Positions 43,289-51,838 of a DNA stretch of 64,000 bases are shown here, in pieces. The stretch spans positions 1 to 64,000 of the forward strand of contig NZ_JAGFMD010000009.1 of NCBI RefSeq assembly GCF_017592825.1, read 5' to 3'. The translations under genes and the position numbers were made by a program. The DNA comes from Roseivirga sp. E12 (lineage in GTDB: Bacteria; Bacteroidota; Bacteroidia; Cytophagales; Cyclobacteriaceae). Every line of letters starts with the position of its first letter. The first letter of the stretch is position 1. The notes beneath the pieces are model-generated. The model saw nothing but the letters and a program-made list of their open reading frames with translations. It had not been told where the DNA came from and searched no databases.

Positions 43289-43993
43289 ATGTTTATAGTA
43301 CCAGAACAAATTACAGACGGAGGCCCTTGGTATGCTGAAACACATATCACGGACAACTTAATTGTTGAACCATGGAATGCCTTCTCTTCTTTAGCCATAG
43401 CTGCTCCTGCGATCTATTTTCTCTGGAAAATCCGAAAGAACCCTAAGCAATACGGTTTTCTTCTAGCAGCAATTCCCTTTTTGTTCCTAAACGGGCTAGG
43501 CAGCACCCTTTTTCATGGCTTAAGAACATCTAGGGTTTTCCTCTTAATGGACTTTATGCCCGCGCTAATACTCACGCTGATGATTACCGTTTATTTCTGG
43601 TCTCGCGTATTACCCAAATGGTGGATGAGTTTTGTAGTAATCACACCAATATTCTTGATGCGATTTGGGGTAATTGACCTAATTCCCGGACAAGGAGGCA
43701 TTAATACTTCTTATATGATTAGTGGTATAGCGTTTCTACTACCAGTCTTCTTAATCCTAAGAAAGTATCAGTTCAAAAAAAGTATCAACATTATAATTGG
43801 TGCTATTTGCTTTGTTCTTGCCATCTATTTTAGACAAGTCGATAAAGAATTCACAGAAATTGTCGCATTTGGTACACACTTCCTATGGCACATCTTCTCT
43901 GGTATTGGTGCCTTCTTATTGGCTGACTATCTTTATTTCATTCGAAATAGAGAGTTGGAAGCAAAGGCAAACTTAAGACCAGCTAGTTCCTAA
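43289..43993 (+). CDS. CREST superfamily (alkaline ceramidase-like) membrane hydrolase
   Basis: This 234-residue protein has seven predicted membrane helices. The CREST metal-hydrolase pattern is visible: EPWNAFSSLA near the start, Ser and His in GSTLFHGLRTS, Asp in LLMDFMPAL, and two histidines in GTHFLWHIFSGIG near the end. The superfamily includes alkaline ceramidases, hemolysin III and PAQR receptors. A lipid amidase or related role is likely, and sphingolipids do occur in Bacteroidota. It stands 88 bases before the Rieske operon on the same strand; whether it is co-transcribed is uncertain. Confidence 0.78.
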   Translation: MFIVPEQITDGGPWYAETHITDNLIVEPWNAFSSLAIAAPAIYFLWKIRKNPKQYGFLLAAIPFLFLNGLGSTLFHGLRTSRVFLLMDFMPALILTLMITVYFWSRVLPKWWMSFVVITPIFLMRFGVIDLIPGQGGINTSYMISGIAFLLPVFLILRKYQFKKSINIIIGAICFVLAIYFRQVDKEFTEIVAFGTHFLWHIFSGIGAFLLADYLYFIRNRELEAKANLRPASS

Positions 43994-44081
43994 GATTGGT
44001 ACGCACTGTCGGTTTGCTAACAGCTTTTCTTTTTGAAATTGAATTACTTAGCTTTAGTTAAAACAACTAACACTTTTTAGT

Positions 44082-45695
44082 ATGCAAAAACCTGTAGCGG
44101 TTGCCAAATTTTCATCCTTAGGCGAAAAAGAACCTACTCATGCCTTAGTCTCTTCAACAGACCTTGTCGTCATCCGATATGGTGACGAAGTATCGGTACT
44201 TTATGGTCGTTGCCTTCACAGAGGTGCTTTACTCTCTGACGGGCATGTAGATGGCCATAATTTGATCTGTGGGTTGCACAATTGGGACTATCGAATAGAC
44301 ACTGGTGTGAGCGAATACAACAACAGTGAGTTTTTGAATAAGTTCGCCTCCAAAATTGAGAATGATGAGGTAGTCATAGATGAGCAAGAGGTTATTGATT
44401 TTGAGGTCTCAAGTCCCGCTCCTTTCAATCGTGATGAGTACTTAGGGGAATATGCGGACACGCATCCAGAATCCACGGAACCTTATACCCGCTATATTAA
44501 AGAGCTTGCTCAAAATGGTTTGAAAAACTGGGGGCATCATGGCCCAACAGAAGCCATGGGTGTAGAGAGGAATACGCTTCCAAAATGGGAAGACATTCAA
44601 TTCTTACCTGCTCAGCTTTCCAGAAGGCCGCTATTGGATCACGAAAGTGTTGGAACGAAAACCATTATTGGTCCGAATGCTAAAAAACCGCTCGAATTAG
44701 ATATACCGCTGTTTGTTTCTGACATGTCATTTGGTGCTCTATCAAGAGAAGCAAAAATTGCTCTGTCAAAAGGAGCCGAGATGGCCGGAACGGGCATCTG
44801 CTCAGGTGAAGGGGGAATGCTTCCAGAAGAACAAGAAAGCAATGCGAGATACTTTTATGAATTAGCTTCCGCGCAGTTTGGTTTTTCTTGGGACAAGCTG
44901 AAGAATGTACAGGCCTTCCACTTCAAAGGTGGTCAAGGTGCAAAGACCGGAACTGGCGGCCATTTACCTGGGCATAAAGTATCGAAAGAAATTGCCGAGG
45001 TAAGAGGCTTGAATGAAGGCGAATCGGCTATCTCACCTGCTACCTTTCCAAACTTTCATGGCGTTCAAGACTTTAAGGATTTTACTGCAAAAGTGAGAGA
45101 GGTGACTGGTGGTATTCCCGTAGGCTTTAAAATCTCTGCGGCTCGATTAGAAGAAGACATTGACTTTGCCTTAGAGGTCGGTGTTGACTATATCATTCTT
45201 GATGGACGCGGTGGTGGAACTGGTGCTGCCCCAACAATATTGAGAGATAACATCAATGTGCCGACTATTCCAGCCTTGGCTAGGGCAAAAAAGCATTTGG
45301 ATGATCGAAAGGCCGAGGGCGTATCCCTTGTTATTACAGGTGGATTGAGAGTTGCCGAAGATTTTGCCAAGGCCATGATGATGGGTGCAGATGCAGTTGC
45401 TGTATCAAACTCAGCGCTGCAAGCCATTGGATGCTTGGGTATGCGGGCCTGCAACACCAACAATTGTCCAGTAGGGATCGCCACTCAAAAAGAGAATTTA
45501 AGACAAAGACTAATCATACAGTCTTCGGCCAAACAATTACATAACTTCTTTAGCGCTACGACTGATTTAATGAAAGTAGTAGCCCGGTCTTGTGGGCATG
45601 ATGATTTCACCAAATTTAATCACTCAGACTTGAGCACATTCAATTGGGATATCCATAAATTGGCTGGAATCCCCTATGCCGGGATAAATCCTTAA
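44082..45695 (+). CDS. Rieske-domain glutamate synthase-like FMN oxidoreductase
   Basis: This 537-residue fusion has a Rieske [2Fe-2S] domain at about 1-105 with ligands C44-x-H46 (GRCLHRG) and C63-xx-H66 (CGLHNWDY). A glutamate synthase large-subunit-like FMN barrel follows at about 165-525, with SDMSFGALSREAKIALSKGA, GGQGAKTGTGGHLPG, LDGRGGGTGAAP and the cysteine cluster RACNTNNCPVGIATQ, which in GltB binds an iron-sulfur centre. It lacks the glutaminase domain, so it is unlikely to be a normal glutamate synthase. It is the first gene of an operon with two more Rieske fusions. Electron transfer from the FMN barrel to a membrane carrier is a plausible role. Confidence 0.88.
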   Translation: MQKPVAVAKFSSLGEKEPTHALVSSTDLVVIRYGDEVSVLYGRCLHRGALLSDGHVDGHNLICGLHNWDYRIDTGVSEYNNSEFLNKFASKIENDEVVIDEQEVIDFEVSSPAPFNRDEYLGEYADTHPESTEPYTRYIKELAQNGLKNWGHHGPTEAMGVERNTLPKWEDIQFLPAQLSRRPLLDHESVGTKTIIGPNAKKPLELDIPLFVSDMSFGALSREAKIALSKGAEMAGTGICSGEGGMLPEEQESNARYFYELASAQFGFSWDKLKNVQAFHFKGGQGAKTGTGGHLPGHKVSKEIAEVRGLNEGESAISPATFPNFHGVQDFKDFTAKVREVTGGIPVGFKISAARLEEDIDFALEVGVDYIILDGRGGGTGAAPTILRDNINVPTIPALARAKKHLDDRKAEGVSLVITGGLRVAEDFAKAMMMGADAVAVSNSALQAIGCLGMRACNTNNCPVGIATQKENLRQRLIIQSSAKQLHNFFSATTDLMKVVARSCGHDDFTKFNHSDLSTFNWDIHKLAGIPYAGINP

Positions 45696-45708
45696 GGAAG
45701 AACAAACA

Positions 45709-46914
45709 ATGGAAGAAGTATATAAGAGGTCGATTGAGCTGCATGAAAAAATGCAGGGCAAAATCGAAATGACGAACAAGATTGCGGTTGATAATACTGA
45801 TACCTTATCATTGGTCTATTCACCAGGTGTAGCACAGCCTTGCCTAGAAATTGAAAAGGATCCAGAGCGTGCTTATGATATGACCATGAAAGGGAATACC
45901 ATAGCCGTAGTAACCAACGGAACTGCTGTTTTGGGACTGGGAGATATTGGACCATTAGCCTCGCTACCCGTGATGGAAGGCAAAGCCATGCTCTTCAAAA
46001 AGTTTGCGGGCATCAATGCGGTGCCCATCTGTATTGACAGTAATAATACTAGGCACATCATTGAAACGATTACTAGGATAGCGCCAGCATTTGGCGGTAT
46101 TAACCTAGAGGACATTAAAGCTCCAGAGAGCTTCGAAATTGAAGAGAAACTTCAGGACTTGGGCATTCCCGTTTTTCATGACGATCAGCATGGTACTGCT
46201 ATTGTTACTTTGGCTGCTCTTGTAAATGCATGCAAAGTACTAGGCAAAGAATTGAGCGAAATGAAAGTGGTTGTTAATGGCGCTGGAGCGGCCGGTATTG
46301 CCATAGCCAAGTTATTGAGGTGCTTTAACATAGACTCAGACCTCTGCAAACCTGTTAAGCAACTTATTGTCTGTGATAGCAAAGGTGCCATCCACCGTTT
46401 CCGTCACGACCTGAATAAAGCAAAAACGGAGCTCTTGAAGTATTCTAACTTCCAAGATGTAAAAGGAGATATTCATGATGTTATTAAAGATGCCGATGTA
46501 TTTGTTGGTGTGAGTAAAGGCAATCTTTTGACCAAGGATGACATTAAAAACATGGCTCCAAGTCCTGTGATTTTTGCCATGGCCAACCCTACACCTGAAA
46601 TTTTGCCTGAAGATGCCTTCGAAGCAGGCGCTTCGATTGTCGGCACGGGCAGAAGCGACTATCCTAACCAGATTAATAATGTTCTGGCTTTCCCCGGCAT
46701 TTTTAAGGGGGCCTTGTTGGCAAGAGCTGAAACAATAAGTACAGAAATGAAGCTTGCTGCAGCATATGCCATTGCCAGCTCAGTCGAGAACCCTACTCGA
46801 GAAATGGTAATTCCTTCGGCACTCGATACTTCATTGGCAGAAATAGTTGCTAAGGCCGTAGAACAAGCGGTTTATCACGAAAGAGAAATGGAAAAGAAAA
46901 TGGCAACTACCTAA
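45709..46914 (+). CDS. NAD(P)-dependent malic enzyme
   Basis: This 401-residue enzyme oxidatively decarboxylates malate to pyruvate with reduction of NAD or NADP. Its N-terminal malic domain carries the catalytic Tyr/Lys region (LVYSPGVAQPCLEI, NGTAVLGLGDIG) and metal ligands (DDQHGTA). The Rossmann domain has VVNGAGAAGIAIAKLL. The length fits the short bacterial malic enzymes without a phosphotransacetylase tail. It starts 13 bases after the Rieske-GltB gene and 11 before the next small gene, so it is inside the operon. Its product pyruvate is a likely substrate for the TPP enzyme at the end. Confidence 0.92.
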   Translation: MEEVYKRSIELHEKMQGKIEMTNKIAVDNTDTLSLVYSPGVAQPCLEIEKDPERAYDMTMKGNTIAVVTNGTAVLGLGDIGPLASLPVMEGKAMLFKKFAGINAVPICIDSNNTRHIIETITRIAPAFGGINLEDIKAPESFEIEEKLQDLGIPVFHDDQHGTAIVTLAALVNACKVLGKELSEMKVVVNGAGAAGIAIAKLLRCFNIDSDLCKPVKQLIVCDSKGAIHRFRHDLNKAKTELLKYSNFQDVKGDIHDVIKDADVFVGVSKGNLLTKDDIKNMAPSPVIFAMANPTPEILPEDAFEAGASIVGTGRSDYPNQINNVLAFPGIFKGALLARAETISTEMKLAAAYAIASSVENPTREMVIPSALDTSLAEIVAKAVEQAVYHEREMEKKMATT

Positions 46915-46925
46915 GCAGTAACTCT

Positions 46926-47141
46926 ATGTTAGAAATCATCGCGACCATATTGCTACTCCTCTTGGCACTCTACGTTCTTATCGGAATTGTCTTCTACTTT
47001 CCATTTATCAAGAAGGGAGTTCACAAAATAGACGAAGGCGTAAAAGACGCACCAAAGTTTATGAAGGTGCTAATCTTTCCTGGAACAGTAGCCTTATGGC
47101 CAATCTTACTCAAGAAAGTAAAGAAGGGAGAGCTATCATGA
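46926..47141 (+). CDS. Small membrane protein, 71 aa
   Basis: I do not recognise a named family. This 71-residue protein has one strong helix at the N-terminus (about 2-26, MLEIIATILLLLLALYVLIG) and a second weak one at about 47-62 (VLIFPGTVALWPILLK). The loop is basic and it ends KKVKKGELS. Its stop overlaps the next ATG by four bases. Conserved position between the malic enzyme and the Rieske membrane protein suggests an assembly or anchoring role (inference). Confidence 0.72.
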   Translation: MLEIIATILLLLLALYVLIGIVFYFPFIKKGVHKIDEGVKDAPKFMKVLIFPGTVALWPILLKKVKKGELS

Positions 47142-47575
47142 ATGTAAAGCTGCGCAAAAGACATCGGTACATGTGGATGGTTTTAGGGGTAGCCTTACCT
47201 CTACTCTGCCTTGAAGCCATCGAGGCCATTCCTGAAAATACGATCGCAGATATTCCGAGACATTCATGCTCATTGGATATTGGTATTTGTGGTATTGACA
47301 ATGCAGAGTACCCGATTATTATCGAGCAGAGTAAAAGTGCCAATGTTCTGAGTCTAAAAATCAAGGCTCCTTTAAAGTCCGCCTTCACACTCGCTTACTT
47401 GTCAGACACTCAAGAGTTAAATGAGAATGCAAGTCTGCTTGGAGCAATTCACACCATGGGTGATTATAGTTTTGGTCTTGAATCACAGGAAAGTAGTCAA
47501 CGCTATCTGTTACTTGTTGACAAACTGAATAACAAAACTCTTTATCATCAACTAATCGAAAATTCCACAGAATGA
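47138..47575 (+). CDS. Membrane-anchored protein, 145 aa
   Basis: I do not recognise it. This 145-residue protein has a basic N-terminus (MNVKLRKRHRYMWM), one membrane helix at about 10-28 (MWMVLGVALPLLCLEAI) and a periplasmic beta-rich domain of about 110 residues with two cysteines (CSLDIGICGIDN). The frame opens further upstream at 47096; the ATG at 47138 gives the ATGA overlap with the previous stop. It also overlaps the next gene by four bases, so it is coupled on both sides in the Rieske operon. Confidence 0.72.
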   Translation: MNVKLRKRHRYMWMVLGVALPLLCLEAIEAIPENTIADIPRHSCSLDIGICGIDNAEYPIIIEQSKSANVLSLKIKAPLKSAFTLAYLSDTQELNENASLLGAIHTMGDYSFGLESQESSQRYLLLVDKLNNKTLYHQLIENSTE

Positions 47576-48597
47576 GTGTAAACTACGCGGGCATACTGTG
47601 GAATAGGCAGAAGAGGATTTATGACATCATCCTCTTGGTTTTTGTGGTCGCTTATATAGGGCTTTATATTGGTTTTACATCCATTTATAATCCCGAACTG
47701 ACAGCTGAGACCATGATTATTCGAGCAACTGCTACACTGGCATTGCTCCTACTTCATATTATCCTTAGTATCGGTCCACTGTCTAGATTAAACAAACGAT
47801 TCCTGCCTCTGCTCTACAACAGAAGGCACCTGGGTGTCACCATGTTTCTGGTAGCACTAGTGCATGGAATTTTCAGCATACTTCAGTTCCATTCTTTGGG
47901 AAACAAGAACCCATTGATTTCGCTCTTGACTTCAAATGGTAGCTATGATAGTTTGGTACGATTTCCTTTCCAGGTTTTAGGCTTTTTCGCACTGATCATC
48001 TTCTTCCTGATGGCTGCAACAAGTCATGACTTCTGGTTGAAAAACTTAAGCCCGAAAGTCTGGAAAACACTCCATATGCTAGTATATGTGGCATACGGCA
48101 TGATCATTATGCATGTCATGCTGGGTGTAGTACAATTAGAATCATCCCCTTTTCTATATGGCGGGCTTATGCTAGGTATGATGTTGATCATTGGACTGCA
48201 CTTTGCCTCTTCTGTGCTATCTGGGCGAGGTTTAGATCTCAAGTCTGATGGCTATTATTATGCCTGTGATCTGGATGATATTCAGGATGATTGCGCTAAA
48301 GTGCTCACTCTAAATGGTGAGAACATTGCCATCTTTAAATATGACGGCAAGCTTTCGGCTATTAATAATGTATGCAAGCATCAAAACGGTCCTCTTGGTG
48401 AAGGCAAAGTCATAGACGGTTGTGTAACATGCCCGTGGCATGGCTATCAATATGAACCGCATAATGGCACTTCGCCACCACCATTTACGGAGAAGGTATC
48501 TACCTATGAAATTAAGCTAGAGGGCGTCAGAGTTTTCGTAAACCCAGCACCAAAGCCGGAAGGCACCACAATTGAACCTGTAACCTTTGAAAGTTAG
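47572..48597 (+). CDS. Ferric reductase-like membrane protein with Rieske domain
   Basis: This 341-residue protein has about six membrane helices in its first 215 residues. They resemble the ferric-reductase/MsrQ heme b domain, with candidate heme histidines in LLLLHIILS, RRHLGVTMF, ALVHGIF and TLHMLVYVAYGMIIMHVML. A C-terminal Rieske domain follows with C268-x-H270 (VCKHQNGPLGEG) and C287-xx-H290 (CPWHGYQY). Rieske fusion to such a cytochrome-like membrane part is unusual. It would carry electrons between cytosolic Rieske enzymes and heme or quinone in the membrane. The gene overlaps the one before it and ends three bases before the one after. Confidence 0.85.
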   Translation: MSVNYAGILWNRQKRIYDIILLVFVVAYIGLYIGFTSIYNPELTAETMIIRATATLALLLLHIILSIGPLSRLNKRFLPLLYNRRHLGVTMFLVALVHGIFSILQFHSLGNKNPLISLLTSNGSYDSLVRFPFQVLGFFALIIFFLMAATSHDFWLKNLSPKVWKTLHMLVYVAYGMIIMHVMLGVVQLESSPFLYGGLMLGMMLIIGLHFASSVLSGRGLDLKSDGYYYACDLDDIQDDCAKVLTLNGENIAIFKYDGKLSAINNVCKHQNGPLGEGKVIDGCVTCPWHGYQYEPHNGTSPPPFTEKVSTYEIKLEGVRVFVNPAPKPEGTTIEPVTFES

Positions 48598-48600
48598 ACG

Positions 48601-49386
48601 ATGAAAAACGACTTCTATATTGGTTATATGCCCAAGGCTCCTAAAGGAATCGTGCGATTTGTATTGGCCTTTGTGCTAATTCTCTTCGTCATTATGGGAG
48701 GTGTTTCTTATTTCCTTTCCACTTCACATGACCACATTACAAATGGCACATACGAGTTCGGTGAGCTAACAGAGCTGACAGGAGTAATTAGAATGGGACC
48801 CGTTCCTCACATTAGAATCGTTGCTGATGCTGATGGGAAAATAGGGAAGAACATCATGCTGATCGACTTTGGAAAGTTTGGAGCCAAAACCTCTGTAGAA
48901 AAGATGCAGGAGCAAATTGGTTCTAACATCAGTGAGTTCGAAGTTACCATACGAGGAACACTCATTTACCAAGATGGCTTTACCCTTCTTGAGCTTACTG
49001 AAAAGGAAAAAGCCCTGCAGCGGTACGAAAAACTTGAACAAGCCTCTCGGTATCAGCTTTTCCCAACCGCAATGGTTACAAAGTCTCTAATAGGTGAGAT
49101 AGTAGATCCCAAATGTTACTTCGGTTCCATGAAACCAGCGCAGAGCAAGCCTCATCGCTCATGCGCTTCACTTTGCATTTCTGGAGGAATACCTCCTGTC
49201 TACGTAGTGCAAACACCTGAAAAGACGGCAGAGTACTATATTCTTAAAGGCCTTGAAGGCGAAGATTTAAATGATGAGATCTTAGATTTTGTAGCCGACC
49301 CAACGCGTATTGAGGGTATGGTTACTGAATTCGGTGAATGGAAAGTCCTCTATATGGACCCTGAAAAAATTAGACGACTAGAATAA
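48601..49386 (+). CDS. Membrane protein with conserved cysteine motif, 261 aa
   Basis: This 261-residue protein has one membrane helix at about 18-40 (VRFVLAFVLILFVIMGGV). The rest is soluble, with a central OB-fold-like beta region (about 55-135) and a distinctive block at about 165-205: GEIVDPKCYFGSMKP, then HRSCASLCISGGIPPVYVV. The three cysteines and one histidine in that block could bind a metal or iron-sulfur centre. I do not know the family's name or function. It lies between the Rieske ferric-reductase-like gene and the DUF2721-like gene, with a 1-base overlap to the latter. Confidence 0.75.
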   Translation: MKNDFYIGYMPKAPKGIVRFVLAFVLILFVIMGGVSYFLSTSHDHITNGTYEFGELTELTGVIRMGPVPHIRIVADADGKIGKNIMLIDFGKFGAKTSVEKMQEQIGSNISEFEVTIRGTLIYQDGFTLLELTEKEKALQRYEKLEQASRYQLFPTAMVTKSLIGEIVDPKCYFGSMKPAQSKPHRSCASLCISGGIPPVYVVQTPEKTAEYYILKGLEGEDLNDEILDFVADPTRIEGMVTEFGEWKVLYMDPEKIRRLE

Positions 49387-49781
49387 TGGATAACTGGGTC
49401 ATACCGCTAACACTTCTTCCCGGCATTGGTATGATCATCATGTCAACTTCGCACCTCAGCACCGCTACGAGTGACGAAATCAATCAATTACTCAGGGATG
49501 ACCTGTGTGATACCTCGCTCATCAAAAAGAAGATTTCTCAGCTCTACTTATTGAACTTGGCAAAAGTCTGTCTTTACATCAGTGTAGCCGTATTTTCTAT
49601 TGCAGGGCTAATTGAGGCCATTTTCACATTACAATCGTCAATGCACGACAGTGTCATTAGACCAATATTATTAATTATCGGAGTGTCGACCCTTGTATTG
49701 GCTACTCTGATTCTGATTGTTTTCTCTACTCGGAAAGTAAAGATCAAACGAGATCAATTTTTAAACCGCATTAAACCATAG
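49386..49781 (+). CDS. DUF2721-like membrane protein
   Basis: This 131-residue protein has three predicted membrane segments (about 4-22, 55-78 and 92-112) with a short amphipathic N-terminal loop (STATSDEINQLLRDDL). Length and topology resemble DUF2721, a family of unknown function often near metabolic operons. It overlaps the preceding stop by one base (TAATG) and precedes the Rieske-TPP enzyme by four bases. The family assignment is tentative. Confidence 0.65.
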   Translation: MDNWVIPLTLLPGIGMIIMSTSHLSTATSDEINQLLRDDLCDTSLIKKKISQLYLLNLAKVCLYISVAVFSIAGLIEAIFTLQSSMHDSVIRPILLIIGVSTLVLATLILIVFSTRKVKIKRDQFLNRIKP

Positions 49782-49785
49782 ACCC

Positions 49786-51732
49786 ATGGCTACAAAGATG
49801 AAATGGCACAAAGTGCTCGACAATACCGAAGAATTGCCCGAAGGACGAGTGATGTCTGTTACGGCAGAACATCAAGGTATTTGCCTTACTCATTTTGAAG
49901 GTAAGTTCTCTGCGCTCGACAATAGATGTCCTCACCAAGGAGGTCCACTGGGAGAAGGAAGTATTGAAAATGGTCTACTCAGGTGCCCGTGGCATGGTTG
50001 GGATTATCACCCTTGCACAGGAATTGCTCCGGGCTTTGATGATGGTGTAGAAACTTTCCTCACCAAAGTCGAAGGTGATTCCGTCTATGTAGGGATAGAA
50101 GAAGAAGCACCTCATGAAACTACCATATCGGACGTAATGGTAGAGACTATGGTCAACTGGGGAGTGAACAAGGTATTCGGTATGGTTGGACACTCCAACC
50201 TAGGTTTTGCTGATGCCATGCGCAGACAGGAAGAAAAAGGAAATCTCAACTTCTATGGTATTCGCCATGAAGGAGCTGCCGCCTTTGCAGCATCGGCTTA
50301 TGGAAAACTGACGGGTAAGCCTGCAGCCTGCTTCTCTATTGCAGGACCGGGAGCTACAAATCTATTCACTGGTCTTTGGGATGCTAAAGTGGACCGAGCG
50401 CCAATCCTAGCACTTACAGGTCAGGTCGCTACGCAAGTGGTAGGTACTGGAAATTTTCAAGAAGTTGATCTTGTAAAAGCATTTAGTACTGTGGCTGAAT
50501 TCAATCACAGGGTACAGAATAATTCAAAGCATTCTGAGTTGATGTCTTTAGCTGTCAAACATTCTATTCTTAGAAGAGATGTTTCGCATTTAACCTTCCC
50601 AGATGAAGTACAGGAGCTTCCTGCACCTAGTAATGCGGAAGCACAAAACGCTGAAGGCAGAATGCCTGCCCCTCAGATTACTCCTGCACAGGAAAGTATT
50701 GATAAGGCTTTGTCTATGTTCAAAGGAGCCAAGCGACCAGTCATTATTGTAGGGCATGGCGCCAGGTTCCACATGAATGCTATTACCGCTTTTGCCGAAA
50801 GCATCAATGCTCCGATTCTCACTACTTTCAAAGCAAAAGGGCTTATCTCTGATAGTCATCCACTGGGTTGTGGGGTGCTCGGTAGAAGCGGAACTCCAAT
50901 TGCCTCTTGGTTTATGAATGAGGCCGATTTGCTTTGTGTATTTGGTGCTTCTTTCTCGAATCACACAGGTATTACAGATCATAAACCAACCATACAGGTT
51001 GATTTCGATCCATTGGCACTGAGCAAGTTTCATAAGATTGATGCCCCAGTTTGGGGAGAAATCTCAGCTACTGTGAAAATCTTTAGTGATGAATTGTCAG
51101 GAAAGGTAGATACCATTGATCAACGCCCTGAAGTTGCTAAAAGGTGGGCAATATGGAAGTCTGAGAAAGCCAAGCGACTCATTGACGACCGTGGAAATGG
51201 CATCAGCTCTATCGCAGTTTTTGATGCAATGAACAAGGTTGCCCCAGAAAATGCAGTAATGTGTGTAGACGTTGGAAATAATGCCTACTCCTTTGGACGC
51301 TACTTCGAAAGTAAATCACATGACTTCCTTATGTCGGGCTATTTAGGGTCAATAGGCTTTGCCTTCCCTGCTGCTATGGGAGCATGGGCTGCAGTTGGCG
51401 ATACACGTCCTGTTGTAGCAGTTGCTGGAGATGGTGGATTTTGCCAGTACCTTGCCGAACTAACTACTGCTGTTAAGTATAACATGCCAATCAAATTGAT
51501 TTTGCTCAACAACTCTGAGCTTGGAAAGATCTCTAAGGAACAACGTGCAGGAGAATTTGATGTTTGGGCCACAGACCTACATAATCCTAACTTCTCAGAG
51601 TACGCTAACAGCTGTGGAGCAATGGGTATCAGGGTAGAGAAAAGAGAAGATCTGGAGGCTCAGATGGAAAAAGTATTTGCCCATAATGGCCCTGCTTTAC
51701 TTGAGGTAATAGCTGACGTGGGGCTGATCTAA
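49786..51732 (+). CDS. Rieske-TPP enzyme fusion (pyruvate oxidase/acetolactate synthase-like)
   Basis: This 648-residue fusion has a Rieske domain at about 1-105 with C48-x-H50 (RCPHQGGPLGEG) and C67-xx-H70 (CPWHGWDY). A full ThDP-dependent enzyme follows: Pyr domain (E162 in RHEGAAAFAASAYGK), central domain, and PP domain with GDG (about 548) followed by LLNNSELG. It resembles pyruvate oxidase and acetolactate synthase. In pyruvate oxidases FAD passes electrons to the membrane; here the attached Rieske centre could do so. An upstream malic enzyme supplies pyruvate. Substrate and electron acceptor are inferred. It is the last gene of the operon. Confidence 0.88.
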   Translation: MATKMKWHKVLDNTEELPEGRVMSVTAEHQGICLTHFEGKFSALDNRCPHQGGPLGEGSIENGLLRCPWHGWDYHPCTGIAPGFDDGVETFLTKVEGDSVYVGIEEEAPHETTISDVMVETMVNWGVNKVFGMVGHSNLGFADAMRRQEEKGNLNFYGIRHEGAAAFAASAYGKLTGKPAACFSIAGPGATNLFTGLWDAKVDRAPILALTGQVATQVVGTGNFQEVDLVKAFSTVAEFNHRVQNNSKHSELMSLAVKHSILRRDVSHLTFPDEVQELPAPSNAEAQNAEGRMPAPQITPAQESIDKALSMFKGAKRPVIIVGHGARFHMNAITAFAESINAPILTTFKAKGLISDSHPLGCGVLGRSGTPIASWFMNEADLLCVFGASFSNHTGITDHKPTIQVDFDPLALSKFHKIDAPVWGEISATVKIFSDELSGKVDTIDQRPEVAKRWAIWKSEKAKRLIDDRGNGISSIAVFDAMNKVAPENAVMCVDVGNNAYSFGRYFESKSHDFLMSGYLGSIGFAFPAAMGAWAAVGDTRPVVAVAGDGGFCQYLAELTTAVKYNMPIKLILLNNSELGKISKEQRAGEFDVWATDLHNPNFSEYANSCGAMGIRVEKREDLEAQMEKVFAHNGPALLEVIADVGLI

Positions 51733-51734
51733 TC

Positions 51735-51782
51735 CAATGTTTTGACTGAACCTAACATTGTAGGTCATGACACTTTTTGTCA
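51735..51782. other. Two small inverted repeats after the Rieske operon
   Basis: CAATGTT (51735-51741) pairs with AACATTG (51754-51760), and TGACA (51768-51772) pairs with TGTCA (51778-51782). Neither has a proper T run, so this is not a convincing terminator. They may be regulatory sites or mRNA stems between the operon and the next gene. Confidence 0.3.
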
Positions 51783-51838
51783 CTCACTTCATTAAGTAAT
51801 TCATCTCTTTTCGCGCATCGTTGATGTTGCAAAAAGAG

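Noticed and set aside
45692-45955. Minus-strand open frame over the start of the malic enzyme gene
   Set aside because: It overlaps a well-supported enzyme gene and shows no domain or start signal.
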